NCBI RefSeq assembly: GCF_015390235.1
Contig: NZ_VUOH01000001.1
Coordinates: 992,001 to 1,056,000 of the forward strand
Origin: Quadrisphaera sp. INWT6
Lineage (GTDB): Bacteria; Actinomycetota; Actinomycetes; Actinomycetales; Quadrisphaeraceae
DNA length: 64,000 nucleotides
Reading direction: 5' to 3'
In this document: positions 25,146 to 34,621 of the stretch, piece by piece
Position numbering within the stretch: position 1 is the stretch's first letter
Layout of the letters: every line of letters begins with the position of its first letter
Translations under genes and position numbers: made by a program
Notes under the pieces: model-generated
Told to the model about the DNA's origin: nothing
Database searches by the model: none
The model's input: the letters and a program-made list of their open reading frames with translations, nothing else

Positions 25146-26338
25146 GCGGGGCCGGTCCCGGGCAGCCGGGGTCGGCGGCGCCGACCACCGCCGCGTCGGC
25201 GGTCCCCCCGGCCCTGCGTCCCCGGCCCCCGGCCAGCGGGGCGTGGCGCGAGGGCGACCCGGCGGGCGACCGCCGGTTCGCCGACCTCGGTGACCTCGCC
25301 CTGGAGACCGGTGGCTCGCTGCCCGTGCGGCTGGCCTACGAGACCTGGGGCGAGCTCAGCCCCGCCCGCGACAACGCCGTGCTGGTCTGCCACGCCCTGA
25401 CGGCGGACAGCCACGTCCTCGGGCCCGCCGGCCCCGGCCACCCCACCCCCGGGTGGTGGTCGGAGCTGGTGGGCCCCGGGCTCGCCGTCGACACCGACCG
25501 CTGGTTCGTGGTGGCGCCCAACGTGCTGGGCGGCTGCCAGGGCAGTACCGGGCCGTCCTCGACGGCCCCCGACGGCAGGCCGTGGGGCAGCCGCTTCCCG
25601 CACCTGACCGTCCGCGACCAGGTCGCCGCCGAGGTGGCCCTGGCCGACGCGCTCGGCGTCAGCACCTGGGCCGCCGTCGTCGGCGGCTCCATGGGCGGCA
25701 TGCGCGCTCTCGAGCTGGCCGTCACCCACCCCGAGCGGGTGGCGCGGCTGCTCGCCGTCGCAACGACGGCGCGCACCTCCGCCGACCAGATCGCCTGGTG
25801 CGCGCCGCAGCTCGCGGCGGTCCGCGGCGACGCGGGCTGGAGCGGCGGCGACTACCACGACGCCCCGCCCGGGCACGGGCCCCACCGCGGGCTGGGGCTC
25901 GCCCGGATGATCGCCCACACCACCTACCGCTCGGCGGCCGAGCTGGACTCCCGCTTCGGGCGGGCGGCGCAGCCCGGGGAGGACCCGCTGGGCGGCAGGG
26001 GCCGCTTCGCCGTCGAGTCCTACCTCGAGCACCACGCCGACAAGCTGGTGCGCCGCTTCGACGCCGGCTCGTACGTGGTGCTCACCGAGGCGATGAACAG
26101 CCACGACGTCGGCCGGGGGCGCGGGGGCACCGCCGCCGCGCTGCGCCGGGTGAGCGCCCGCACCCGCGTGGTCGCGGTCGACAGCGACCGCCTCTACCCG
26201 GTCTCCCAGTCGCAGGAGGTCGCCGACGCCGTGCCCGGTGCCGAGCTCGACGTCGTGGCCTCCCCGTACGGCCACGACGGCTTCCTGATCGAGAGCGGGG
26301 CCATCGCCAAGGTGGCCGAAGAGCTGCTCGGCGGCTGA
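25142..26338 (+). CDS. metX: homoserine O-acetyltransferase
   Basis: Alpha/beta-hydrolase-fold acyltransferase that activates homoserine with acetyl-CoA, the substrate step for MetY; 398 aa. Nucleophile Ser183 sits in VVGGSMGGMRALE. Asp in VAVDSDRLYPVSQ and His in YGHDGFLIES complete the triad. NVLGGCQGSTGPSS and EAMNSHDVGRGRGG are family motifs. A Pro/Ala-rich N-terminal extension of about 35 residues is unusual but keeps the ATGA overlap with metY. Homoserine succinyltransferase cannot be fully excluded by motif reading. Confidence 0.94.
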   Translation: MSGAGPGQPGSAAPTTAASAVPPALRPRPPASGAWREGDPAGDRRFADLGDLALETGGSLPVRLAYETWGELSPARDNAVLVCHALTADSHVLGPAGPGHPTPGWWSELVGPGLAVDTDRWFVVAPNVLGGCQGSTGPSSTAPDGRPWGSRFPHLTVRDQVAAEVALADALGVSTWAAVVGGSMGGMRALELAVTHPERVARLLAVATTARTSADQIAWCAPQLAAVRGDAGWSGGDYHDAPPGHGPHRGLGLARMIAHTTYRSAAELDSRFGRAAQPGEDPLGGRGRFAVESYLEHHADKLVRRFDAGSYVVLTEAMNSHDVGRGRGGTAAALRRVSARTRVVAVDSDRLYPVSQSQEVADAVPGAELDVVASPYGHDGFLIESGAIAKVAEELLGG

Positions 26339-26437
26339 GGCCGGTGCCCCGCGGGTGCCGTGACCTGGGTACGGTGCGCCAGTCGGACGGACCGCGCCGG
26401 CGCTCGCCCGAGCGGGCGGGGGAGCGAGGGGGTTGCT

Positions 26438-26797
26438 GTGGCAGTCGTCGTGGGCTACGCCGGGACCGACGAGGGGCGCGCCGCGCTGGGGCGGGCGGTG
26501 GCCGAGGCCGTGCAGCGGCAGACCTCCCTGCGCGTGGTGGACACCGGCCGGGAGCCCATGGCGCCCGGTGAGATCGACGCGGAGCTCGCCGCGTCCGGTG
26601 TCGAGACCGAGGTCGTCCCGCCGGCCGTCGTGCGCGACGCCGCCGACGAGGTCATCTCCGCGGCCGAGGGCGCCGAGCTCGTGGTCATCGGCCTGCGGCG
26701 GCGCAGCGCCGTCGGCAAGCTGATCCTCGGGGCCAACGCGACCCGGATCCTGCTCGAGTCGCCGTGCCCCGTGCTGACGGTCAAGCCGCAGCAGTGA
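26438..26797 (+). CDS. universal stress protein (UspA family)
   Basis: 119 aa, shorter than the usual 140-150. It begins AVVVGYAGTDEGRAALGRAV and ends with the ATP-binding type motif KLILGANATRILLESPCPVL. The loop between them is short, which explains the small size. GTG 26438 is chosen because GAGGGGG lies upstream; the longer frame from 26360 lacks family similarity. Monocistronic, followed by a strong hairpin. Confidence 0.85.
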   Translation: MAVVVGYAGTDEGRAALGRAVAEAVQRQTSLRVVDTGREPMAPGEIDAELAASGVETEVVPPAVVRDAADEVISAAEGAELVVIGLRRRSAVGKLILGANATRILLESPCPVLTVKPQQ

Positions 26798-26820
26798 GGC
26801 CCGGCGCCCAGGCGCCGCAC

Positions 26821-26855
26821 GACGGGCGGACCCCCGAGGAGGGGGTCCGCCCGTC
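26821..26855 (+). terminator. terminator hairpin
   Basis: Perfect 15-bp stem, GACGGGCGGACCCCC against GGGGGTCCGCCCGTC, with a GAGGA loop, 23 bases after the Usp stop. No U tract. Confidence 0.85.
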
Positions 26856-27107
26856 GTCGTCCTGCGGTCGTCCCGGCGCTTCCCGCGGTCCCGCGCGGCG
26901 GGGTCGGCTGGGCCGCACGGGTCGACCTGGGACCGGGGGCTCCGGGACGGCGCCGGACGTGGCACAATGCTTGCCAAGGTCCTCGGCGACGCATGCCCTC
27001 TTCCGGTCCAGGCGGGAAGCAGGCCGGCACTCCGGGTGTTGTGAACCCTGTCAGGGCGGTGCAGACCGCCCCCCAGTCCGAGATCCGCAGTCGACGAAAG
27101 GCAGTCC
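26856..27107 (+). other. intergenic leader of the sigma factor gene
   Basis: 252 bp without a gene. It must hold the sigma-factor promoter. The only AT-richer hexamer is CACAAT at 26963-26968, which would give a 5' leader of about 130 nt; I see no good -35 partner. GAAAGG at 27096-27101 is the ribosome-binding site. Confidence 0.4.
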
Positions 27108-28727
<1,620 letters not shown>

Positions 28728-28737
28728 CCTCTCCAGC

Positions 28738-28788
28738 CAGCACGACGAAGCCCCCCGCTCCGGCCGGAGCGGGGGCTTCGTCGTGCTG
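28738..28788 (+). terminator. terminator hairpin after sigA
   Basis: About 22-bp stem with one bulge: CAGCACGACGAAGCCCCC... pairs with ...GGGGGCTTCGTCGTGCTG, 10 bases after the stop. It also lies just past the end of the convergent DUF456 gene, so it may work both ways. Confidence 0.9.
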
Positions 28789-28816
28789 CGGTCACCGGGC
28801 GAGGCGACCGCGGCGG

Positions 28817-29305
28817 TCAGGTCGCGGCGTTCCAGGCGGCGAGCACCCAGACGGTGGTCGCGACGAGCGCGAGGCCCAGCTCGACGCCGGTGGAGAGCAG
28901 CACGGTGGTCAGCGCGAGGCGCGTGGACTCCCACGAGCGCCTGCCGAACCCGAGGCGCACCGCCTCCGCCAGGTAGAGGCCGACGCAGAATCCGACGACC
29001 AGCCCCACCACGGGGATGACGAAGATCCCGACGACGCCCGCGAGGGCGCCCACCACGAGCGAGCGGGTAGGCACGCCGGCGCGCAGGAGCCGGCGGCCGG
29101 TCCACACGTACGACGTGGCCCACCCGCACGCCAGCAGGACGGCGGCGGCGCTGAACACCAGCCAGCCGCCGAGGGTGCCCTGGGCGATCGCCCAGACGAG
29201 CACCCCGAGCCCCACGAGGAGGCTGCCGGGCAGGACGGGCAGCACGATGCCGACGAGCCCGACGACGACGAGGGCGCCGGCGAGGAGCGTGATCACGCTC
29301 CCCAC
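28817..29305 (-). CDS. DUF456 membrane protein
   Basis: 162 aa, integral membrane protein of unknown function. Hydrophobic segments begin at the N-terminus (ITLLAGALVVVGLVGIVLPV, then LPGSLLVGLGVLVWAIAQGT), with the DUF456 hallmark LPxLPG. A middle glycine-rich region, LVVGALAGVVGIFVIPVVGL, and a late VVATTVWVLAAW helix follow. GTG start. It is transcribed convergently to sigA and in the same direction as the DUF7455 gene, with a hairpin between the latter two. Confidence 0.85.
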   Translation of the reverse strand: MGSVITLLAGALVVVGLVGIVLPVLPGSLLVGLGVLVWAIAQGTLGGWLVFSAAAVLLACGWATSYVWTGRRLLRAGVPTRSLVVGALAGVVGIFVIPVVGLVVGFCVGLYLAEAVRLGFGRRSWESTRLALTTVLLSTGVELGLALVATTVWVLAAWNAAT

Positions 29306-29333
29306 CGGCGCCCTGCGCGGTCGGGGGTTAGGG

Positions 29334-29359
29334 GCTCAGCGGCCGCGGGGCCGCTGAGC
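29334..29359 (-). terminator. hairpin between DUF7455 and DUF456 genes
   Basis: Perfect 11-bp stem GCTCAGCGGCC / GGCCGCTGAGC with a GCGG loop, after the stop of the DUF7455 gene. Confidence 0.7.
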
Positions 29360-29384
29360 GGTGCTGACGGCCGGCGTCGTGCGC

Positions 29385-29603
29385 TCAGCGCTCGGCGTCG
29401 GACGGAGCAGCGGTCAGGCGCGCCGACTCGTCGTGGATCTCGGCGGCCACCTCCCGGAGCTTCGCGGAGTGCTCGCGCCCGTGGTGGGCGCAGAAGAGCA
29501 GCTCTCCGCCGGAGGCGAGGAGCACGCGGACGTACGCCTGCGCGCCGCAGCGGTCGCACCGCTCGGCAGCGGTCATGGGGGGAGTCGTCAGGACAGCGGT
29601 CAC
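29385..29603 (-). CDS. DUF7455 small zinc-ribbon-like protein
   Basis: 72 aa, conserved in actinobacteria between the principal sigma gene and parE. A Cys4-like site is visible: AAERCDRCGAQAYVRVLL followed by LLFCAHHGREHS, so two CxxC/CxxH knuckles may hold zinc. The GTG at 29603 is chosen because AAGGGG lies upstream; the longer frame to 29690 has no family support. Function is unknown. It is divergent from parE across a 200-bp promoter region. Confidence 0.85.
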   Translation of the reverse strand: MTAVLTTPPMTAAERCDRCGAQAYVRVLLASGGELLFCAHHGREHSAKLREVAAEIHDESARLTAAPSDAER

Positions 29604-29791
29604 TGGGGCCCCTTCCGAGGAGCGTGGTGGTGCTGGTGGGCACCGTGGCCGGGCGTCGGATGACGTCCACCCGGTACAGCATCGAACCACGCCCCGGGGC
29701 TTCCCGGCAGGTCGACGCGACCCGTTCGCCGTGCGCGTAACGCGGCCGACCCCCCTCCGGCGGAACCGGCCTGGCTGTCGGTGCTGGTCGT

Positions 29792-29797
29792 TACGCT
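29792..29797 (+). promoter_or_regulatory. -10 box before parE
   Basis: TACGCT ends 6 bases before the parE GTG, suggesting a leaderless mRNA. The rest of 29604-29791 shows no other clear signal. Confidence 0.5.
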
Positions 29798-29803
29798 CCT
29801 CGG

Positions 29804-31987
29804 GTGACGTCGACCCCCCAGCGCCCCGCGTCCTCCGGGCCCAGGAGCGGGAGCGGAGGCGCCTCCGGCGGAGGCGACTACACCGCTCGCCACCTGTCGG
29901 TCCTGGAGGGCCTCGAGGCGGTGCGCAAGCGCCCCGGCATGTACATCGGCTCGACGGACTCCCGCGGCCTGATGCACTGCCTGTGGGAGGTCATCGACAA
30001 CAGCGTCGACGAGGCCCTCGCCGGGCACTGCACCGCGATCGACGTCGTGCTCCACGCCGACGGCTCCGTCGAGGTCCGCGACGACGGGCGCGGCATCCCG
30101 GTCGACGTCGAGCCCCGCACCGGGCTGACCGGCGTCGAGGTCGTCTTCACCAAGCTGCACGCCGGCGGCAAGTTCGGCGGCGGCTCCTACGCGGCCTCCG
30201 GCGGCCTGCACGGCGTCGGCGCCAGCGTCGTCAACGCGCTGTCGGCGCGCCTGGACGTCGAGGTCGACCGGGGCGGCGCCACGCACGCGATGAGCTTCCG
30301 CCGCGGCGAGCCGGGCACCTTCGCCGACCCGGGCACCGGCGCCGCCGCGCAGCCCTCTCCGACCAGCGCCTTCACGCCGTTCACCGACGCCTCCGAGCTG
30401 CGCCTGGCCGGCAAGGTGCGCCGCGGCCGCACGGGCACCCGGGTGCGCTACTGGGCCGACCCCACGATCTTCCTCAAGGAGGCGGCGTTCTCCTACGACG
30501 AGCTGGTGACGCGCGCCCGCCAGACGTCGTTCCTCGTCCCCGGGCTCAGCCTGCGCATCCGCGACGAGCGCGGCGTGCCCGGCACCCCGGGCGAGGCCGG
30601 TCCCCACGAGGAGGTCTTCCGCCACGACGGCGGCATCACCGAGTTCGTCGACCACCTCGCCACCGACCCGCCCGTGACCGACACCTGGCGCCTGCAGGGC
30701 TCGGGCCGCTTCCGCGAGACCGTCCCGATGCTCGACGACCGCGGCCACATGGTGAGCCAGGAGGTCGAGCGCGAGTGCGAGGTCGACCTAGCGCTGCGCT
30801 GGGGCACCGGCTACGACGCCGAGCTGCGCAGCTTCGTCAACATCATCTCCACGCCCAAGGGCGGCACCCACGTCGCCGGGTTCGAGGCGGCGCTGCTCAA
30901 GACGCTGCGCAAGGCCGTCGCCGACAACGCCCGCCGCCTGAAGGTGGGCGCCAAGGAGGAGCCGGTCTCCAAGGAGGACGTCACCGCCGGCCTGACCGCC
31001 GTGCTGACGGTCCGCCTGCCGGAGCCGCAGTTCGAGGGCCAGACCAAGGAGGTCCTCGGCACCTCCGCCGTGCGCGGCATCGTCGCGCGGGTGGTGGAGA
31101 AGGAGGTCGCGGCCCTCTTCTCCAGCCCCGCCAAGTCCACCAAGCTCCAGACGGCCACCCTGCTCGACAAGGTGGTCGCCGAGTCCCGGGCCCGCGTCAC
31201 CGCCCGCCAGCACAAGGAGACCCAGCGCCGCAAGACCGCGTTGGAGACCTCCTCGCTGCCCGCCAAGCTCGCCGACTGCCGCAGCAACGACGTCGAGCGC
31301 TCCGAGCTGTTCATCGTCGAGGGAGACAGCGCCCTGGGCACCGCCAAGCTCGCGCGCTCCAGCGAGTTCCAGGCCCTGCTGCCCATCCGCGGCAAGATCC
31401 TCAACGTCCAGAAGGCCTCGATCGCCGACATGCTCCGCAACGCGGAGTGCGCGGCGATCATCCAGGTCGTGGGCGCGGGGTCGGGCCGCAGCTTCGACCT
31501 GGAGTCGGCCCGCTACGGCAAGGTCATCTTCATGGCCGACGCCGACGTCGACGGCGCCCACATCCGCACGCTGCTGCTGACGCTGTTCTTCCGCTACATG
31601 CGGCCGATGGTCGAGGCGGGCCGGGTCTACTCGGCGGTCCCGCCGCTGCACCGCATCGAGGTCGTCGGGAGCGGCAAGGCCAAGAACGAGCTCGTCTACA
31701 CCTACTCCGAGGCCGAGCTGGCCAGCACCCTGGCCCGGCTGAAGGCCTCCGGGCGCCGCTGGAAGCCCGACATCCAGCGCTACAAGGGCCTGGGCGAGAT
31801 GGACGCCGACCAGCTGGCCGGCACCACGATGGACCCGCGCCACCGCACCCTGCGGCGCGTGGGCATCGCCGACGCCGCCGCCGCCGAGCGGGTCTTCGAG
31901 CTGCTGATGGGCAACGACGTGGCCCCCCGCAAGGACTTCATCGTCGAGGGCGCCAGCGGCCTGGACTCCGACCGCATCGACGCCTGA
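29804..31987 (+). CDS. parE: DNA topoisomerase IV subunit B
   Basis: ATPase subunit of a type IIA topoisomerase, 727 aa. The GHKL domain shows VRKRPGMYIGSTDSRGL, EVIDNSVDEALAG and DDGRGIPV with KFGGGSYAASGGLHGVGASV. The TOPRIM domain shows EGDSALGTAKLARSSEFQAL, LLPIRGKILNV and DADVDGAHIRTLL. It is called ParE rather than GyrB because gyrB lies near dnaA in actinobacteria, while this gene is beside sigA and close to a parC, as in Streptomyces. The Gly/Ser-rich first 25 residues are an extension. Confidence 0.92.
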   Translation: MTSTPQRPASSGPRSGSGGASGGGDYTARHLSVLEGLEAVRKRPGMYIGSTDSRGLMHCLWEVIDNSVDEALAGHCTAIDVVLHADGSVEVRDDGRGIPVDVEPRTGLTGVEVVFTKLHAGGKFGGGSYAASGGLHGVGASVVNALSARLDVEVDRGGATHAMSFRRGEPGTFADPGTGAAAQPSPTSAFTPFTDASELRLAGKVRRGRTGTRVRYWADPTIFLKEAAFSYDELVTRARQTSFLVPGLSLRIRDERGVPGTPGEAGPHEEVFRHDGGITEFVDHLATDPPVTDTWRLQGSGRFRETVPMLDDRGHMVSQEVERECEVDLALRWGTGYDAELRSFVNIISTPKGGTHVAGFEAALLKTLRKAVADNARRLKVGAKEEPVSKEDVTAGLTAVLTVRLPEPQFEGQTKEVLGTSAVRGIVARVVEKEVAALFSSPAKSTKLQTATLLDKVVAESRARVTARQHKETQRRKTALETSSLPAKLADCRSNDVERSELFIVEGDSALGTAKLARSSEFQALLPIRGKILNVQKASIADMLRNAECAAIIQVVGAGSGRSFDLESARYGKVIFMADADVDGAHIRTLLLTLFFRYMRPMVEAGRVYSAVPPLHRIEVVGSGKAKNELVYTYSEAELASTLARLKASGRRWKPDIQRYKGLGEMDADQLAGTTMDPRHRTLRRVGIADAAAAERVFELLMGNDVAPRKDFIVEGASGLDSDRIDA

Positions 31988-31991
31988 GCCG

Positions 31992-32021
31992 CGCAGGGCC
32001 CCGCCGCGGCGGGGCCCTGCG
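31992..32021 (+). terminator. terminator hairpin after parE
   Basis: Perfect 14-bp stem CGCAGGGCCCCGCC / GGCGGGGCCCTGCG, 4 bases after the stop. Confidence 0.85.
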
Positions 32022-32090
32022 ACGCACGCGGGCGGCGGATGGGGGCCCCTGGTCTGGCGCTCGGCAGGCACCCGGGCCACTCTGTGGCGG

Positions 32091-33520
32091 GTGGCGACGC
32101 CGACACCCGTGACCGCCTCCGGCGGAACCGACCAGCCGGAGCTGAAGCGTGCCATCGGCACCAAGCTCCTGCTGCTGTTCATCATCGGCGACGTGCTCGG
32201 GACGGGCATCTACGCCCTCACCGGGACGGTGGCAGGCCGGGTCGGCGGGGCGGTGTGGATCCCCTTCCTCGTCGCGTTCGCCGTGGCGATGGTCACCGCC
32301 GCCAGCTACCTGGAGCTGGTCACCAAGTACCCGCGCGCGGCCGGGGCGGCGCTGTACACGCACAAGGCGTTCGGCATCCACCTCGTGACGTTCATGGTCG
32401 CCTTCACGGTCATGTGCTCGGGGATCACCTCGGCGTCCACCGCGTCACGGGCGTTCTCCTCGAACGTCCTGACGGTCTTCGGGGTCGACACCCCCGCACC
32501 GCTGGTGGTGACGGTGGTGGCGCTCCTGTTCATGGTGCTGGTGGCCCTGGTCAACCTGCGCGGGTGGGGGAGAGCGTCAAGGCCAACGTCGTGCTGACGT
32601 GCATCGAGCTGTCCGGCCTGCTCATCGTGCTCGGGGTCGGTGCCTGGGCGATCCTGGGCGGCCAGGGAGACCTCTCCAGGGCCACCGCCATCGACCTCGC
32701 TGATGACCAGACGCCCTTCGCCGCCATCACCGCCGCGACGGCGCTGGCGTTCTTCGCCCTCGTCGGGTTCGAGGACTCGGTCAACATGGCCGAGGAGACG
32801 CACGACCCGGTCCGCACCTTCCCGAAGGTGATGTTCACCGCGCTGGGCATCGCGATGGTGCTGTACCTGCTGGTGGGCGTCATCTCGGTGACGCTGGTGC
32901 CCCTGGAGGAGCTCTCCGAGGGCGACCAGCCCCTCCTGCAGGTGGTCTCCGCCGGGGCCCCGGGCTTCCCGCTGGAGGTCTTCGCGCTGGTGACGGTCTT
33001 CGCCGTCGCCAACACGGCGCTGCTGAACATGCTCATGGCGTCGCGGCTGATCTACGGGATGTCCCGCGAGGGCGTGCTGCCGCGCTTCCTCGGGCGGGTG
33101 CTGCGCGGACGGCGCACCCCGTGGACCGCGGTCCTGTTCAGCACGAGCCTGTCGCTGGTGCTCATCAGCGTCGTGTCCGCGGTGGCCGCTGCCGACCCGG
33201 AGTCGTCCGTGGTCGCCAACCTGGGTGGCACCACGTCGCTGCTGCTGCTGGCCGTCTTCGCCGTCGTCCACATCTGCGTGCTGGTGCTCCGGCGCGACAC
33301 CGTCGAGCACCAGCACTTCAAGGCCCCGACCTTCCTGCCGTGGCTGGGCGCGGCGGTCTGCCTCTACCTGGTGACCCCCCTCACCGACCGCGACCCGATC
33401 CAGTACTCGATCGCCGGCGCGCTGCTCGCGCTCGGCCTGGTGCTGTGGTTCTTCACGTTCCTGCACCGCCGCCGCAGCGGGCAGGCGACGCGCGTCGACG
33501 ACCCCGCCGCCCTGGGCTGA
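32091..33520 (+). pseudogene. APC-family amino acid permease (frameshifted)
   Basis: Polytopic transporter of the amino acid-polyamine-organocation superfamily, about 476 aa when repaired. The first part (to about 32562) has IGTKLLLLFIIGDVLGTGIY, the APC TM1 glycine motif, and AAGAALYTHKAFG. The second part continues SVKANVVLTCIELSGLLIVL and ALAFFALVGFEDSVNMAEET, the TM6 motif, then IYGMSREGVLP. The join LRG-VGES needs one more G at 32562-32564; as read, the first frame stops at 32597. Both halves are otherwise intact, so a consensus error is likely. Start GTG 32091. The substrate cannot be assigned. Confidence 0.82.
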
Positions 33521-33573
33521 CGCGTCCGCCACAGGCCCCCGAGCGGGAGCGTGCGCGACGGGTGGGCCCTGGG

Positions 33574-33579
33574 TACCGT
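33574..33579 (+). promoter_or_regulatory. -10 box before the GNAT gene
   Basis: TACCGT ends 8 bases before the GTG at 33588; probable leaderless transcript. Confidence 0.45.
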
Positions 33580-33587
33580 CGGAGCGC

Positions 33588-34619
33588 GTGGCACCCTCCG
33601 ACGTCCCGGTCCCCAGCGCACCCGGCCTCACCTGGCGGGCGCTGACCGCTGACGACGTCCCGGCCTGGCACGAGACCGTCGTCGCCATCGAGGCCGTCGA
33701 CGCGCCCGCCGAGCGCTTCACCCCCGACGACCTGCACGACGAGCTGCTCGGCGGCTCCTGGAAGGACCCCGAGCACCGGTCGCTGGCGGCCGTCGACGGC
33801 GCCGGCCGCGTGGTGGCGTTCGGGCTGGTCGACGTGCGGCCCGGTGACGTCGGCGCGGTCCGCGCCCACCTGTGGGGCGGGGTGCACCCCGAGCACCGCC
33901 GCCTCGGCACCGGGACGGCGCTGCTCGACTGGCAGTGCGCGCGGGCGCGGCAGCTGGTGGCTGGAGCGCCCGGCAGCGCGCCCGGCGAGCTGGTGCTCCA
34001 CGTCGACGAGCGGATGGCCGACCGCACCGCCCTCGCGCAGCGCGCCGGGTTCGAGGTGCGCCGGTACCACCTCGTCATGCAGCGCCGCCTGACCGGTCCG
34101 GACGCCGCCCCCCTGCCCGACGTCGACGTGCCGGCGGGTGTGCGCCTGGTCCCGTGGTCGGCCGACCTGGACGAGGCCGTGCGCCTGGCCCACAACGAGG
34201 CCTTCGCCGACCACCGCGGCAGCGAGCCCCGCACCCGCGAGGACTGGCAGCGCTGGGTCAGCGGGCACCGCGACGCCCGGACGGACTGGAGCTTCGTCGC
34301 TCTCGTCGACGACCCCGACGGTGGTGCCGGGCCGGAGGTCGCCGGGTACACCGTGGCCTTCGCCTTCCAGCAGGACTGGACCGACGGGGTCAGGGAGGGC
34401 TGGACCGGCCTGCTGGGCACCCGCCGCGCCCACCGCCGTCGCGGCGTGGGCCGGGCGCTGCTCGCGGCGAGCCTGCGGGCCTTCGCCGACGCGGGGATGG
34501 ACGCCGCGGGCCTCGACGTCGACAGGGAGAACCCCAGCGGCGCCCTCGGCCTGTACGAGCGCCTCGGGTACGTCCCGCGCCAGGTCGAGGTCGTCTACGG
34601 GCTCGCCGTGCCCCGCTGA
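33588..34619 (+). CDS. tandem GNAT acetyltransferase
   Basis: 343 aa with two GNAT folds. The first has VHPEHRRLGTGTALLDWQCA around residues 98-120. The second has the better acetyl-CoA loop TRRAHRRRGVGRALLAASLR around 280-300, followed by LDVDRENPSGALGLYERLGY. Tandem GNATs include mycothiol synthase MshD, but the substrate residues cannot be judged by eye, so only the fold is called. It converges on parC with 2 bp between the stops. Confidence 0.85.
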   Translation: MAPSDVPVPSAPGLTWRALTADDVPAWHETVVAIEAVDAPAERFTPDDLHDELLGGSWKDPEHRSLAAVDGAGRVVAFGLVDVRPGDVGAVRAHLWGGVHPEHRRLGTGTALLDWQCARARQLVAGAPGSAPGELVLHVDERMADRTALAQRAGFEVRRYHLVMQRRLTGPDAAPLPDVDVPAGVRLVPWSADLDEAVRLAHNEAFADHRGSEPRTREDWQRWVSGHRDARTDWSFVALVDDPDGGAGPEVAGYTVAFAFQQDWTDGVREGWTGLLGTRRAHRRRGVGRALLAASLRAFADAGMDAAGLDVDRENPSGALGLYERLGYVPRQVEVVYGLAVPR

Positions 34620-34621
34620 CC

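Noticed and set aside
26360-26437. N-terminal extension of the Usp protein
   Set aside because: No family similarity upstream of GTG 26438, which has its own ribosome site.
29804-31987. Calling the ATPase gene gyrB
   Set aside because: Its neighbours are sigA and a parC, and no dnaA/recF context is present.
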